Below, in pieces: positions 1-7,497 of a stretch of DNA of 64,000 bases. The translations under genes were made by a program, and so were the position numbers. The DNA is from Paraburkholderia sp. IMGN_8 (GTDB lineage Bacteria; Pseudomonadota; Gammaproteobacteria; Burkholderiales; Burkholderiaceae): NCBI RefSeq assembly GCF_038050405.1, contig NZ_CP150900.1, positions 2,852,001 through 2,916,000 of the forward strand, given 5' to 3'. The notes beneath the pieces are model-generated. The model saw only the letters and a list, made by a program, of their open reading frames with translations, did not search any database and was not told where the DNA came from. Position 1 is the stretch's first letter. Each line of letters starts with the position of its first letter.

Positions 1-737
1 GGATTTCACCGAGCAGATACGCGGGTGGCGCAGGCATCAGCCAGACGCCCAGCTTGGTGACGATGCCGTAGTTCGACTGCATGAACATCGCGTCGAACGA
101 CGGCCCGTAGCCCGGCTGATACAACTGCCACGCCGTGCCGATTTCGATGCCGCCCATCCCCGTGCGCAGCACGTCGCCATTGGCGAGCACTACTTCCATA
201 CCGCATTGGGACGCCGCGTGATCGCCATACGCGGTATAGCCGAAGCCGCGCTCGAGCGTATTGCCGACCACGCTGCCCCAACCCGCCGCGGGTGGATCGA
301 CCCATAGCTTGTAGCCTTTGTCGCGCAGATGCGCATACAGATCGAAGTAACTGACGCCCGGCTCGACGAGCGCATAGGCGAGCGTCTCGTTCACTTCGAT
401 GATCCGGTTCATCCGTTGCAAATCCAGCACCACCGAGCCCGGCAGACGGGGCGCCGCGCCGCCGTACGCAAAGTTGCGGCCGGTCGAGACCGTCCACAAC
501 GGAATGCGATATTGATTGGCAATGCGCAGTACCGCGCGAATCTCGTCGACCGATGCGGGCAGCACCGCGGCGGACGCAGAGAACGCTTCGCGCTCGCCGG
601 GCGCAAACGGATCGAGATACGCCGCGAGCCCGGCTGCCGAGCTCACCACCTGCGCCTCGCCGACGATCGAGCGCCAGCTGGCGAGCGCGCGATCGAACTG
701 AGCGGCTGAAACTTCCGGCGGCAAGCTGCGTGTCAAA
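1..737 (-). CDS. FAD-binding oxidase of the vanillyl-alcohol oxidase / 4-cresol dehydrogenase family (N-terminal part)
   Basis: This is the first 245 codons of a flavoprotein that would oxidise a para-substituted phenol; the 3' end lies beyond the left edge. It begins with TTG at 735-737, preceded by AAGGAG five bases upstream, so the rare start is well supported. The FAD-binding PP-loop region is clear: RNFAYGGAAPRLPGS, then LVEPGVSYFDLY, GNTLERGFGYTAYGDH and CGMEVVLANGDVLRTGMGG, which match the flavoprotein subunit of 4-cresol dehydrogenase (PchF) and vanillyl-alcohol oxidase block by block. The substrate-binding cap domain and the residue that would hold FAD covalently are outside the window, so PchF, eugenol hydroxylase and vanillyl-alcohol oxidase cannot be told apart. 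A cytochrome partner gene, expected next to a dehydrogenase, is not visible on the upstream side. Confidence 0.88.
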
Positions 738-775
738 GCGTCTCCTTTGCGGCGCGATGTGCGAGCCGCGGCAAG

Positions 776-1327
776 CTAACGATGCATCCCACCGCCGCCG
801 TGCGACATGCCGCCCGCTCCCTGCATCGGCACGGTACTGCCATGTCCGCCGCCGTGCCAGTCGCCGTGGCCGCCATGCCAATCGCCGTGGCCGCCGCGCC
901 AGTCGCCGTGGCCGCCATGCCAATCGCCGTGGCCGCCGCGCCAGTCGCCGTGGCCATCCATACGCACATGATCCATATGATGATGGTGATGAAAGCGGTC
1001 GACAAAGACGAACGACACGCCGCCTCCGAACACTACCGGCGGCCCCCAATACCATGGGTCGTAGTAATAGGCCGGCGCCGGGTACGATGCCAGCGCGGTG
1101 CCGTCGCCGCCTTCGACGATCTGCCAGGTGCCGTCCGGCTGCAGGCACGCGCGGCCGGTAATCTGCTGCATGACGCCGTCGATTTCCGCCTGCCCTGCGA
1201 CGATGCGGCATGGCGGCGTGTCGTTCAACGGGGCATTCGCATCGTACTGCGCCGCACAACCGGTGCTCAGACACAGGCAACATATGCCGGAGCATAGCCC
1301 CGTGCCGAATTGATGGAAAGTAAGCAT
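776..1327 (-). CDS. His/Gly-rich repeat protein, probably exported
   Basis: 183 residues. The start is the ATG at 1325-1327, because what follows is a hydrophobic signal-like stretch ending in LSTGC (residues 20-24), a weak lipobox; a longer frame reading upstream lacks signal features. The middle (about 40-75) has a conserved block, GQAEIDGVMQQITG...CLQPDGTWQI, of a kind seen in small surface antigens. Next come a YPAPAYYYDPWYWGPP segment, a run of five histidines (113-117) and five tandem seven-residue units GHGDW(R/H)G (125-159). The tail is Gly/His-rich. The histidine density suggests metal binding at the cell surface, but that is inference. It lies 38 bases upstream of the flavoprotein gene on the same strand and could be co-transcribed with it. 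Confidence 0.75.
   Translation of the reverse strand: MLTFHQFGTGLCSGICCLCLSTGCAAQYDANAPLNDTPPCRIVAGQAEIDGVMQQITGRACLQPDGTWQIVEGGDGTALASYPAPAYYYDPWYWGPPVVFGGGVSFVFVDRFHHHHHMDHVRMDGHGDWRGGHGDWHGGHGDWRGGHGDWHGGHGDWHGGGHGSTVPMQGAGGMSHGGGGMHR
851..955 (-). repeat. Five tandem 21-bp units encoding GHGDW(R/H)G
   Basis: In-frame tandem repeats within the His/Gly-rich protein. The first four units alternate Arg and His at the sixth position, giving a 42-bp higher-order unit present twice; the fifth again has His. Unit length is a multiple of three, so copy-number change would alter length without a frameshift. Confidence 0.85.
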
Positions 1328-1618
1328 GATTTCGCTGCCTCGACGCGCCGGCGTTGCGACTCGCCAGGGGGCGTGTCGACACCGTGAAGACCCTGTCGGT
1401 TTGCCTCGCTCGAGACCGCGCCGTGCGCGCGTACCTGCGCGTATCTGCGCATACTTATACGCCGCCGCGACGGCACGGTCCTGCAACGAGTAAACGAAGC
1501 GCCGCGCGACGCTATTCCGCCGGCGGCCCGCGAGCGCGAGGGCTTTTCTGTTACCGAGTGTTGCAACGCGAGCAAGCAGGCCGGCGCTCACCGCAAACTG
1601 CTTACTGCGCTCACGGCG

Positions 1619-2446
1619 TTACTGCCACGATTCCGGCTTACCGCCGAGGGCGCTACACACTTCGATGGCGATCGAGCGCAGCTTGCCTTCGGCGATCGGC
1701 CCGGACAACGCGTAGCCCATGCGGTCGCTAACCCAGTAGAAGGTGCTCCGGTTGCCGTCGCGGAACAGGCGGAACGCGGTTTCGTCGCGCGAAATACCGG
1801 TGATGTACAGCGTGAGGCGCGCGCCGTGCTGGTTCTCGTACATGAATTGCGCAGCCGGTCCCGCTTCGCCCGGCAGCAGACGTCCCCCCACCAGCGAATA
1901 GCCATATTCCTGCAATGACGGCACCGACAACGGCCGGTTCAGCCGTTTGGACAGCCAATTGATCAGATGCTCTTCCTCGCTCGCCGCGACTTCGACCGGA
2001 TGACGCCGCTCAGGCGTATAAACCGCATAGGCGATGTCCGCGCGTTGGGCGAAGCTGGCCGGAGCGGCGCCGAAACCACTCCACCCGCCCAACCCGCTCC
2101 ACGCACCGCCCGTCAGACGCGGCGCGAGCGGCCCCAACGCCAGCGCGAGACCGGCGCCGGCCACGAGCCAGCACGCCGCGAGGCCGGCACGCCGCCACCA
2201 CGGCGTGGACTGCCGCACTACGATGAAAGCGGGCTCCTCGCGCGCCGCCGCACCGCACAGCGCCTGCAACGCCGTCTTCTGCGCGCGCCACGCGGCCACC
2301 TGTGCGGCGGCCTGCGGATGCTGCTCCAGCTGCGCCTCGATCGCGGCGCGCTGCGTGTGCGGCAACTCGCCGTCGACAAACGCCGACAGCGCTCGCAAAT
2401 CGAGCCCCTCGGGCAAGCCGGAATCGTAGTCGTCGTTGTTCATCAC
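1619..2446 (-). CDS. Anti-sigma factor, membrane-anchored
   Basis: 275 residues. The N-terminal 60 residues (LRALSAFVDGELPHTQRAAI, then helices ending in AWRAQKTAL) look like the anti-sigma domain that binds an ECF sigma factor in the cytoplasm. One transmembrane helix follows at about 88-108 (AGLAACWLVAGAGLALAL), so the remaining 165 residues would lie in the periplasm as a sensor region. The ATG overlaps the stop of the sigma gene by four bases (ATGA), which couples their translation and makes them a cognate pair. The inducing signal is not evident. There is no Cys/His zinc anti-sigma motif (HxxxCxxC) in the N-terminal part, so redox sensing by that route is unlikely. Confidence 0.85.
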   Translation of the reverse strand: MMNNDDYDSGLPEGLDLRALSAFVDGELPHTQRAAIEAQLEQHPQAAAQVAAWRAQKTALQALCGAAAREEPAFIVVRQSTPWWRRAGLAACWLVAGAGLALALGPLAPRLTGGAWSGLGGWSGFGAAPASFAQRADIAYAVYTPERRHPVEVAASEEEHLINWLSKRLNRPLSVPSLQEYGYSLVGGRLLPGEAGPAAQFMYENQHGARLTLYITGISRDETAFRLFRDGNRSTFYWVSDRMGYALSGPIAEGKLRSIAIEVCSALGGKPESWQ

Positions 2447-2961
2447 GGATTTCTCACTACTTTCAGCGGCGGGTTTTTACGCGCCGGACCTTCGGTAAGC
2501 AGCACGCGCATGTGTTCACGCGCACGCGACAGCCGCGACATCACCGTACCGATCGGCACCCCGAGCGCGCTCGACGCCTCCTGGTACGTCAACTCCTCCA
2601 CGCAGACGAGCAGCAGCACTTCCCGTTGCTCGACCGGCAGACAATACAGCGCGCGTTGCAGGTCGCGCAGCACCAGACCGTCGACTTCGCCGTGCGGCGC
2701 TTCGAGATTGCGCCACGGCGCGCTCTCGTCGTCGACGGCGATCTCGCGGCGTCCGCGCAACTGATCGATGTACAGATGCCGCAGGATCGTCAGCAGCCAC
2801 GCGCGCAGGTTGCTGTTCGGCCGGAACGCCGTCCAGCGCGCAAGCGCACGCTCCGCCGTATCCTGTACCAGATCGTCGGCCCAAGCGCGGTCGCCCGTCA
2901 GCGCGCGCGCATAGCGGCGCAACTGCGGGAGCCACGAAATCACTTCCGCTTCGAAGTTCAC
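2443..2961 (-). CDS. ECF-family RNA polymerase sigma factor
   Basis: 172 residues with the two-domain layout of extracytoplasmic-function sigma factors. Region 2 is near residues 10-75 (LPQLRRYARALTG, WADDLVQDTAERAL, LRAWLLTILRHLYIDQLR), including the DDLVQDT core of region 2.2. Region 4 is near 105-160 (LPVEQREVLLLV, LTYQEASSALGVPIGTVMSRLSRAR), the helix-turn-helix that reads the -35 element. The start is GTG at 2959-2961. It is the middle gene of a three-gene operon, 16 bases after a small lipoprotein gene and overlapping the anti-sigma gene. A candidate ECF promoter upstream of the operon suggests autoregulation. Targets cannot be named from the sequence. Confidence 0.93.
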   Translation of the reverse strand: MNFEAEVISWLPQLRRYARALTGDRAWADDLVQDTAERALARWTAFRPNSNLRAWLLTILRHLYIDQLRGRREIAVDDESAPWRNLEAPHGEVDGLVLRDLQRALYCLPVEQREVLLLVCVEELTYQEASSALGVPIGTVMSRLSRAREHMRVLLTEGPARKNPPLKVVRNP

Positions 2962-2977
2962 CCGGCGCGCTTAATGC

Positions 2978-3130
2978 TCAGTAACCGCCGCCGCCACCGC
3001 CACTACCGCCACTGCCGCTGGGGCTCGACGCGCTGCTATCGGTCGCCGACGTGCAGCCGCTCGTCGCGAGCGAGCCCAACGCCAGTGCGAACAGCACGAA
3101 GACGGTGGAAAGAATGCGGGTTGCTTTCAT
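2978..3130 (-). CDS. Tiny lipoprotein leading the ECF operon
   Basis: 50 residues, from the ATG at 3128-3130 with AGGAG seven bases upstream. A lysine/arginine n-region and hydrophobic core (ILSTVFVLFALALGSL) run into a lipobox-like ATSGC, giving a predicted lipidated cysteine near residue 23. The mature part is only about 28 residues and almost entirely Ser/Gly, ending in six glycines and tyrosine. It is the first gene of the sigma/anti-sigma operon. I do not recognise a functional domain. A role in sensing envelope state for the anti-sigma factor is possible but is only inferred from position. Confidence 0.75.
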   Translation of the reverse strand: MKATRILSTVFVLFALALGSLATSGCTSATDSSASSPSGSGGSGGGGGGY

Positions 3131-3232
3131 GGTGTATCTCCTGACTACGTTTCGGCCGGCGCAGCCGGCGGCTGGCGCGTCCGGGCCGGGACCTGGTCGG
3201 CCGCGTGCGATATGCAGCGCTGCCATGCTGAC

Positions 3233-3260
3233 TTAACGCAAGCGGACGCCGGTTTATTCC
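3233..3260 (-). promoter_or_regulatory. Candidate ECF-type promoter for the sigma operon
   Basis: Read on the minus strand, GGAATAAA (3260-3253), 14 bases, then CGTTAA (3238-3233). GGAATAA-like -35 elements with a CGT-containing -10 are typical of ECF sigma promoters. Transcription would begin near 3226, about 95 bases before the lipoprotein start. It is a motif match only. Confidence 0.45.
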
Positions 3261-3496
3261 GCGCGTTTCGGCGCGAGGCGCCATCTTTTTCCGCCATCCG
3301 CAGCGGCGACGCGCCACCGCCGCCACGAAAACCGCCATTCATCCGCAGATTCGTAACTCAACGTTACAGTCAATAGTTATCAGATGCTTATGTGCGCGCA
3401 AGCCGTTATAGTGGACGCAGTTCGCCCGCCGACGCGTTCCGCCCCCACACAGGGTAGAATCGCGGCGAACAACCGTTTTTCTAACCTGAATTGTCC

Positions 3497-4009
3497 ATGG
3501 CTTCCGCAGAATCGCATCCGCAAAACGACTTCATGAACGCAGCGCGCAAAGAACGAAAGCGCGTGGAGATCTACCTTGTCAACGGCATTCGCCTGACGGG
3601 GTGCATCGAGTCGTTCGATCAGTATCTGGTGATGCTGCGCACGCCTGTCGGCCTGCAAGGCATCTACAAGCGCGCGATCTCGACGATCCAGCTCGACACC
3701 GGCACGCGTCCGGCGCCGCGCGCCGGACGGCCTTCGCACGGCGAGCACACCACGCGCGGCCCGCACGGCTCGCGTGAACCGCGCGATCATCGTGAGACCC
3801 GCGAACCGCGTGAACCGCGCGAGTCGTATGGCGCGCAGCCGTCCTCGGACCGCCCGGCATCGTCCGAGCGCAGCAGCACGTCGGACGGACCGGTGGTCGT
3901 GACGCGTCGCCGGCGCCTGTTCGGCACGGGTGGCGGCGAAGGCGGCAATCATGGTGGTGGTAACGGTGGCAATGGTGGCAATGGTGGCGCCACCGGCGGT
4001 AACGAATAA
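3497..4009 (+). CDS. hfq2: Second RNA chaperone Hfq with long C-terminal extension
   Basis: 170 residues, more than twice the usual beta-proteobacterial Hfq length of about 78. Residues 8-66 are a clear Hfq Sm fold: [13 protein letters not shown], then the Sm1 strands [20 protein letters not shown] and the Sm2 motif YKRAISTI (57-64). In the canonical YKHA motif the histidine, which helps form the proximal RNA-binding face, is arginine here. The rest is a charged Arg/Glu/Pro repeat ([17 protein letters not shown]) and a Gly/Asn tail built of GGNGGN units. Burkholderia cenocepacia also has a long second Hfq near its Flp pilus genes, which fits this location. The protein would bind small RNAs and mRNAs as a hexamer with a disordered tail. 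ATG at 3497 is preferred over a TTG six bases upstream because it aligns with Hfq N-termini. Confidence 0.92.
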   Translation: MASAESHPQNDFMNAARKERKRVEIYLVNGIRLTGCIESFDQYLVMLRTPVGLQGIYKRAISTIQLDTGTRPAPRAGRPSHGEHTTRGPHGSREPRDHRETREPREPRESYGAQPSSDRPASSERSSTSDGPVVVTRRRRLFGTGGGEGGNHGGGNGGNGGNGGATGGNE

Positions 4010-4029
4010 GCTGCTCACGCAGCGGCAGG

Positions 4030-4257
4030 CTACTCCGACGGAAAGCCGAGCCGCTGCAGAATCTTCTCCAGCCGCATGATCTGCAGCTGCGTCAGTTCGA
4101 ATCTGCATTTGACCGCCAGCACGCGGCGCCGCCAGTAGCCGGCGTCCAGCATGCGCAGCGCCGGTTGCCGTGTTGCCCAATCCAGATGTTCCAATTCCGC
4201 TTCCACTACGTGTGATGCGTTGAAGCGCTGCGTCTGTACAGGGGTCTTGGATTCCAT
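4030..4257 (-). CDS. Small conserved protein of unknown function
   Basis: 75 residues, convergent with hfq2 and ending 20 bases from it. It is predicted soluble and helical: FNASHVVEAELEHLDWATRQPALRMLDAGYWRRRVLAV, then LTQLQIMRLEKILQRLGF. No signal peptide, membrane segment or catalytic motif is visible. Codon use matches its neighbours. I have a general impression that such short proteins are common in Burkholderia genomes, but I do not recognise a named family. Confidence 0.65.
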   Translation of the reverse strand: MESKTPVQTQRFNASHVVEAELEHLDWATRQPALRMLDAGYWRRRVLAVKCRFELTQLQIMRLEKILQRLGFPSE

Positions 4258-4407
4258 ATTGTTGCGCTGCCTTGTTTTTTTGCGCTACCCCGTTCTGGAG
4301 ATGCCGCTGGGCGGCACGCGGTTTTGATTGGCCTCGCCTTTTGCTTTTCTTTTTTTGTTTGGCGACACACTCGAAGACGAGGTAGAGCGACGGGGTTTTA
4401 AGGTTGC

Positions 4408-4446
4408 TTTAACTACGTTCTTTAATTGCGTTCTTTAACTGCGTTG
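4408..4446. repeat. Three tandem 13-bp units
   Basis: TTTAACTACGTTC, TTTAATTGCGTTC and TTTAACTGCGTTG stand head to tail in the AT-rich gap between the 4257 and 4578 genes. The surrounding 4258-4577 stretch is T-rich and holds no gene I can support. Confidence 0.75.
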
Positions 4447-4577
4447 GCCGGGTGTTTTCTTTTGAAGGAAATGCTTACCGGTGTTGGGGAAATGTTCTGC
4501 TGGCCGTTCGGCCGGTTTGGCTTTGCGCTATGCTGGACTAACGACACTTTCTCTACACTTTCGAAGTGGAGCACGTC

Positions 4578-4778
4578 ATGTCTAAGCCGAAGCCGCATAC
4601 AACCGATGTCAAAGTTAAGGTCAAAGAAGTGAGGCCGCCCGCTCAGTCAGCGGAGAGTCGCCTCGATGAGGCTCTTGATGAAAGTTTTCCTGCTAGTGAT
4701 CCGATTGCTGTTGATCTTACTGATCCGCATCATTCGCCAGATGCGCACTCGCCGAAGAGCGGGAAGAAGCGGCATTAG
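4578..4778 (+). CDS. Small protein with the ESFPASDP motif
   Basis: 66 residues. The ATG at 4578 has GGAG six bases upstream, whereas a GTG four codons earlier has none. The N-terminal third is basic (KPKPHTTDVKVKVKEV). The centre carries RLDEALDESFPASDPIAVD, a short motif I recognise from many small uncharacterised proteobacterial proteins and from the ends of some larger ones. The C-terminus is basic and Ser/His-rich. It has no signal peptide or transmembrane segment. No function is known to me. Confidence 0.75.
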   Translation: MSKPKPHTTDVKVKVKEVRPPAQSAESRLDEALDESFPASDPIAVDLTDPHHSPDAHSPKSGKKRH

Positions 4779-4849
4779 AGCGATGGTTTTTTGCCGTTGC
4801 GGCGCCGTTTGACTGCGCTTTTTCGGCGTTGGCCTTTCCTTGATTTCTT

Positions 4850-5340
4850 ATTGGTTTATTGGCGTTGCCCCTGTGCGGGGCGGCACCTACTTTTCTTTGT
4901 CCACCAAGTGGACTTCCTTCGGGGCGCCGGCCGCAAAGAAAAGTAGGCCAAAGAAAGCGGCTCAAACCGCTAATTTTTAAGCGGTCCCCCGCGCAGTCAC
5001 GGTAGTGGAGCATCTGGAATCCGTGCCCTCGCGCACTCCGCGCTTGTGACAAAGCAGTCATTCTTCCGGCGGCGCTGCGCGCGCCGTGGCGGTACTTCTA
5101 AAACCGATGGGTAGCCGGTTTCTTCCCGCTTCGCATTGCGTGCGACGCTGGCGCGTGTCTGTCTGGGAAAGCGTGGGTATTGCCGATGGCTGCCCGGGCG
5201 TTGAGATCGGGTCTGTTTGGAAAGCAGTGGGGTTTTCTGCGCTGCGGGGATCGGCGGATCAGGCTGCTGGCGAGGGCGTCACCTTTGTTGCGGGCCGGGC
5301 GGTTCTCCGCCCTCGCCCCCTTCCTGCCAGGTTGCACGCT
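4850..5340. repeat. Dispersed intergenic repeat with a nested hairpin
   Basis: The 562 bases between 4779 and 5340 hold no convincing gene. The core is a perfect 14-bp inverted repeat, CCTACTTTTCTTTG at 4886-4899 and CAAAGAAAAGTAGG at 4934-4947. Inside it sits a second hairpin, GTCCAC (4899-4904) and GTGGAC (4908-4913), with a three-base loop. From memory, this CCTACTTTTCTTTG...CAAAGAAAAGTAGG element recurs many times in Paraburkholderia genomes, usually beside genes, and open frames across it are often mis-annotated as hypothetical proteins. The outer limits given here are approximate. Confidence 0.6.
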
Positions 5341-6048
5341 TCAGTGCGACGGCAAGCCTGTTTCCAGTTGACGCTGCAACTCGCGTACCTGGCGCTGTGC
5401 TGCGCGCAACTGGTCTTGCGCTGCGGCCTTCTGCTGCGCCAGCGTCGTTGCCTCGGCGCGGGTTTGCTGCTGCTGGCTCGCGACAATGTTCTGCTGTTGA
5501 CGCGCAACATCCAGGTCAGCCTGCAGGCGGTTCGCGCGATCCTGCGACAACGCAATCATCCGTTCCGTGAACGCTTTTTGCGCTTCCAGCTGCGTGCGGC
5601 GAATCTCGACGCCAGATAGCTGCAACGTCTGGCGCACAAAATCCTTGTAGATCATGTCGGCACGCGTCGCATCCTGCGTCTTGATCACGCGCCAGAAATT
5701 CTTTTGCTGGAACAGCGCGACGTAGTACGTCATCTCCTTGCCATAAAACAGCAAGCTCGCGCCGTAGCTGCCGTTGTACGTCGTGCGCAATTCGCTCAGA
5801 TCCGACCCGTGGATCATCTGCTGCAATTCCGCCACATTCCCCGCGGCAGATTGCTTCGCTTCGTCCGGCGTCAGCACACCCGTCTGCGCCTGTGAAGTAG
5901 CCGGCAACGCCGTCGTCGCGCCCGGCAGGGAAAGAACACCAGCGCTCGTGCCGCTATCCGGCAGAGCCTGCGCATTCACGCCCTGCACGGCCCCCAACGC
6001 GATGAATGCCACCAGGGCAATCTGTCGTAGTTTCGACTTTCGGTCCAT
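5341..6048 (-). CDS. Exported DUF2968 protein with long coiled coil
   Basis: 235 residues. A signal peptide (KLRQIALVAFIALGAVQGVNAQA) ends near residue 27. A conserved core follows (VAELQQMIHGSDLSELRTTYNGSYGASLLFYGKEMTYYVALFQQKNFWRVIKT, in two parts around 75-125), which fits the DUF2968 family. From about 145 to the end the protein is a continuous Gln/Ala/Arg-rich coiled coil with heptads such as LQADLDVARQQQNIVASQQQQ. It is probably periplasmic and oligomeric. It is the last minus-strand gene of the pilus locus, 47 bases after the sigma-54 activator, with AGGA before the ATG. Its role is unknown; position suggests a pilus or biofilm connection. Confidence 0.8.
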   Translation of the reverse strand: MDRKSKLRQIALVAFIALGAVQGVNAQALPDSGTSAGVLSLPGATTALPATSQAQTGVLTPDEAKQSAAGNVAELQQMIHGSDLSELRTTYNGSYGASLLFYGKEMTYYVALFQQKNFWRVIKTQDATRADMIYKDFVRQTLQLSGVEIRRTQLEAQKAFTERMIALSQDRANRLQADLDVARQQQNIVASQQQQTRAEATTLAQQKAAAQDQLRAAQRQVRELQRQLETGLPSH

Positions 6049-6095
6049 GTAATTCCTGCTTGAACAGTTTTTGTTTTAGTACAACCGTCTCATTA

Positions 6096-7487
6096 TTACT
6101 CACTTTCGCGTGTTTCGGGCTCTTCATCGAAAATTTGGTACTTGCGCATCTTCTCCCACAACACCTTGCGGCTGATGCCGAGATAGAGCGCCGTATCCTG
6201 CCGGCGCCAACCGTTTGCGTCGAGCGCGGCGAGCACGCGGTTGCGCTCGGCCATGTCCCATTTGCTACGGTCCACCAGCACCTCCGCGGCGCTCTCGGCC
6301 GGCACCGGCTGGCTGGTGCGCGCAAGCGCCAGCAGCCGTTGCAAACGCGCCGCATCCCACGCGCCGATCTGGCGCACGGTCACGCCGATGCGCTCGGCGA
6401 GATTGCGCAGCTCACGCACATTGCCAGGAAAATAGGTGTCGGCAACCGCGTCGGCAAGCCAGTACGGCAGATCCGGCAAAGCGGCGAGCCGCCCCGCGCC
6501 GACGATCTGCGCGATGAACGCCTTGAAGATCGCAATCTTGTCGACCGCGCCCCGCTCTTCCAGCGACGGGATCTTCAACTCGATCACCGCAAGCCGGTAG
6601 TAAAGATCTGCGCGGAAGGTACCGTTCTTGACCAGTTGCGGAAGATGCTTGTTGGTCGCCGCCACCAGCCGGAAGTCGAGCTTCACCGGCGTGGCCGAGC
6701 CGATTCGCGTGACCGCGCTGTCTTCCAGCACGCGCAGTAGCTTGACCTGCTGGTAAAGCGGCAGATCGCCGATTTCGTCGAGGAACAGCGTGCCGCCGTC
6801 AGCCTGCTCGAAGTAGCCTTTATGCGCGACCACCGCGCCGGTGAACGAGCCTTTCGAGTGGCCGAAGAACAGCGATTCGAACAGGCCGTCCGGAATCGCA
6901 CCGCAGTTCACCGCGACGAACGGCCCCTGCCCGTAGCGGCTGTGTTTTTCGTGCAGCAGTTGCGCGATGCGCTCCTTGCCGACGCCGGTTTCGCCGTGCA
7001 CCAGCACGCTCGTGTCGCAGTCGGCGAAGGTGTCGACTTCGTGCAGCAATGCCTGCATGCACTCCGAGTTGGCGATCATCGCGTCCGACTCGTGCGTCTT
7101 GGCGCCATGCGCGCGCAATTGCAGCACCAGCTTCATGACCATCCCGCGCAACTCGGCGCAGGTGAAGTCGAGCGGCAGGATGTGCGAATACTCGGACGGA
7201 TACATCGCCGGATCGTGGTCGCGCGGCGCGGCGCCGACCCACACCACCGGGATGCCGTGTGCGGCCTGCCAGTCGCGCAGGATCAGCGCGCCGCTGTCGA
7301 TCACCGACACGCTGATGATGGCCAGCGACGGCCGGAGGGCGGTCCGTTCAGGCGAGATCGCGATATCGTCCGCGCGGATCACTTCGACGTCGAAGCTCGC
7401 CATGCAACGCGCAACCCGGTCGACGATGTCGGCCTTGCCTTCCCAGACGTAGATATCGAGTTCCTCGATTTTGGTGGTGGTTCTCAT
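6096..7487 (-). CDS. Sigma-54 dependent transcriptional activator
   Basis: 463 residues. The central AAA+ domain has Walker A GETGVGKE (165-172), GSFTGA (213-218, the sigma-54 contact loop, with Ser in place of the usual Ala), Walker B LFLDEIGD (234-241) and the arginine-finger region [11 protein letters not shown]-terminal helix-turn-helix lies near 428-455 ([21 protein letters not shown]). The first 130 residues resemble a receiver fold in length but lack the acidic pocket and phosphorylated aspartate pattern, so regulation by a partner kinase is doubtful. It starts ten bases after tadG on the same strand, so it is probably transcribed with the pilus genes and may control flp or the repeat lipoproteins. 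I found no -24/-12 promoter upstream of flp. Confidence 0.92.
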   Translation of the reverse strand: MRTTTKIEELDIYVWEGKADIVDRVARCMASFDVEVIRADDIAISPERTALRPSLAIISVSVIDSGALILRDWQAAHGIPVVWVGAAPRDHDPAMYPSEYSHILPLDFTCAELRGMVMKLVLQLRAHGAKTHESDAMIANSECMQALLHEVDTFADCDTSVLVHGETGVGKERIAQLLHEKHSRYGQGPFVAVNCGAIPDGLFESLFFGHSKGSFTGAVVAHKGYFEQADGGTLFLDEIGDLPLYQQVKLLRVLEDSAVTRIGSATPVKLDFRLVAATNKHLPQLVKNGTFRADLYYRLAVIELKIPSLEERGAVDKIAIFKAFIAQIVGAGRLAALPDLPYWLADAVADTYFPGNVRELRNLAERIGVTVRQIGAWDAARLQRLLALARTSQPVPAESAAEVLVDRSKWDMAERNRVLAALDANGWRRQDTALYLGISRKVLWEKMRKYQIFDEEPETRESE

Positions 7488-7497
7488 CTTGGTTACG

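Noticed and set aside
851..955. CRISPR array
   Set aside because: The units are contiguous, have no spacers and encode an in-frame protein repeat.
6..1382. 458-codon minus-strand frame across the left end
   Set aside because: Arg/Ala-rich out-of-frame reading of two real genes, the TTG-started flavoprotein and the His/Gly-rich protein, both of which have ribosome sites and motifs.
4717..5061. 114-codon minus-strand frame over the intergenic repeat
   Set aside because: It reads through the inverted repeat. Frames of this kind in such repeats are a known source of false hypothetical proteins.
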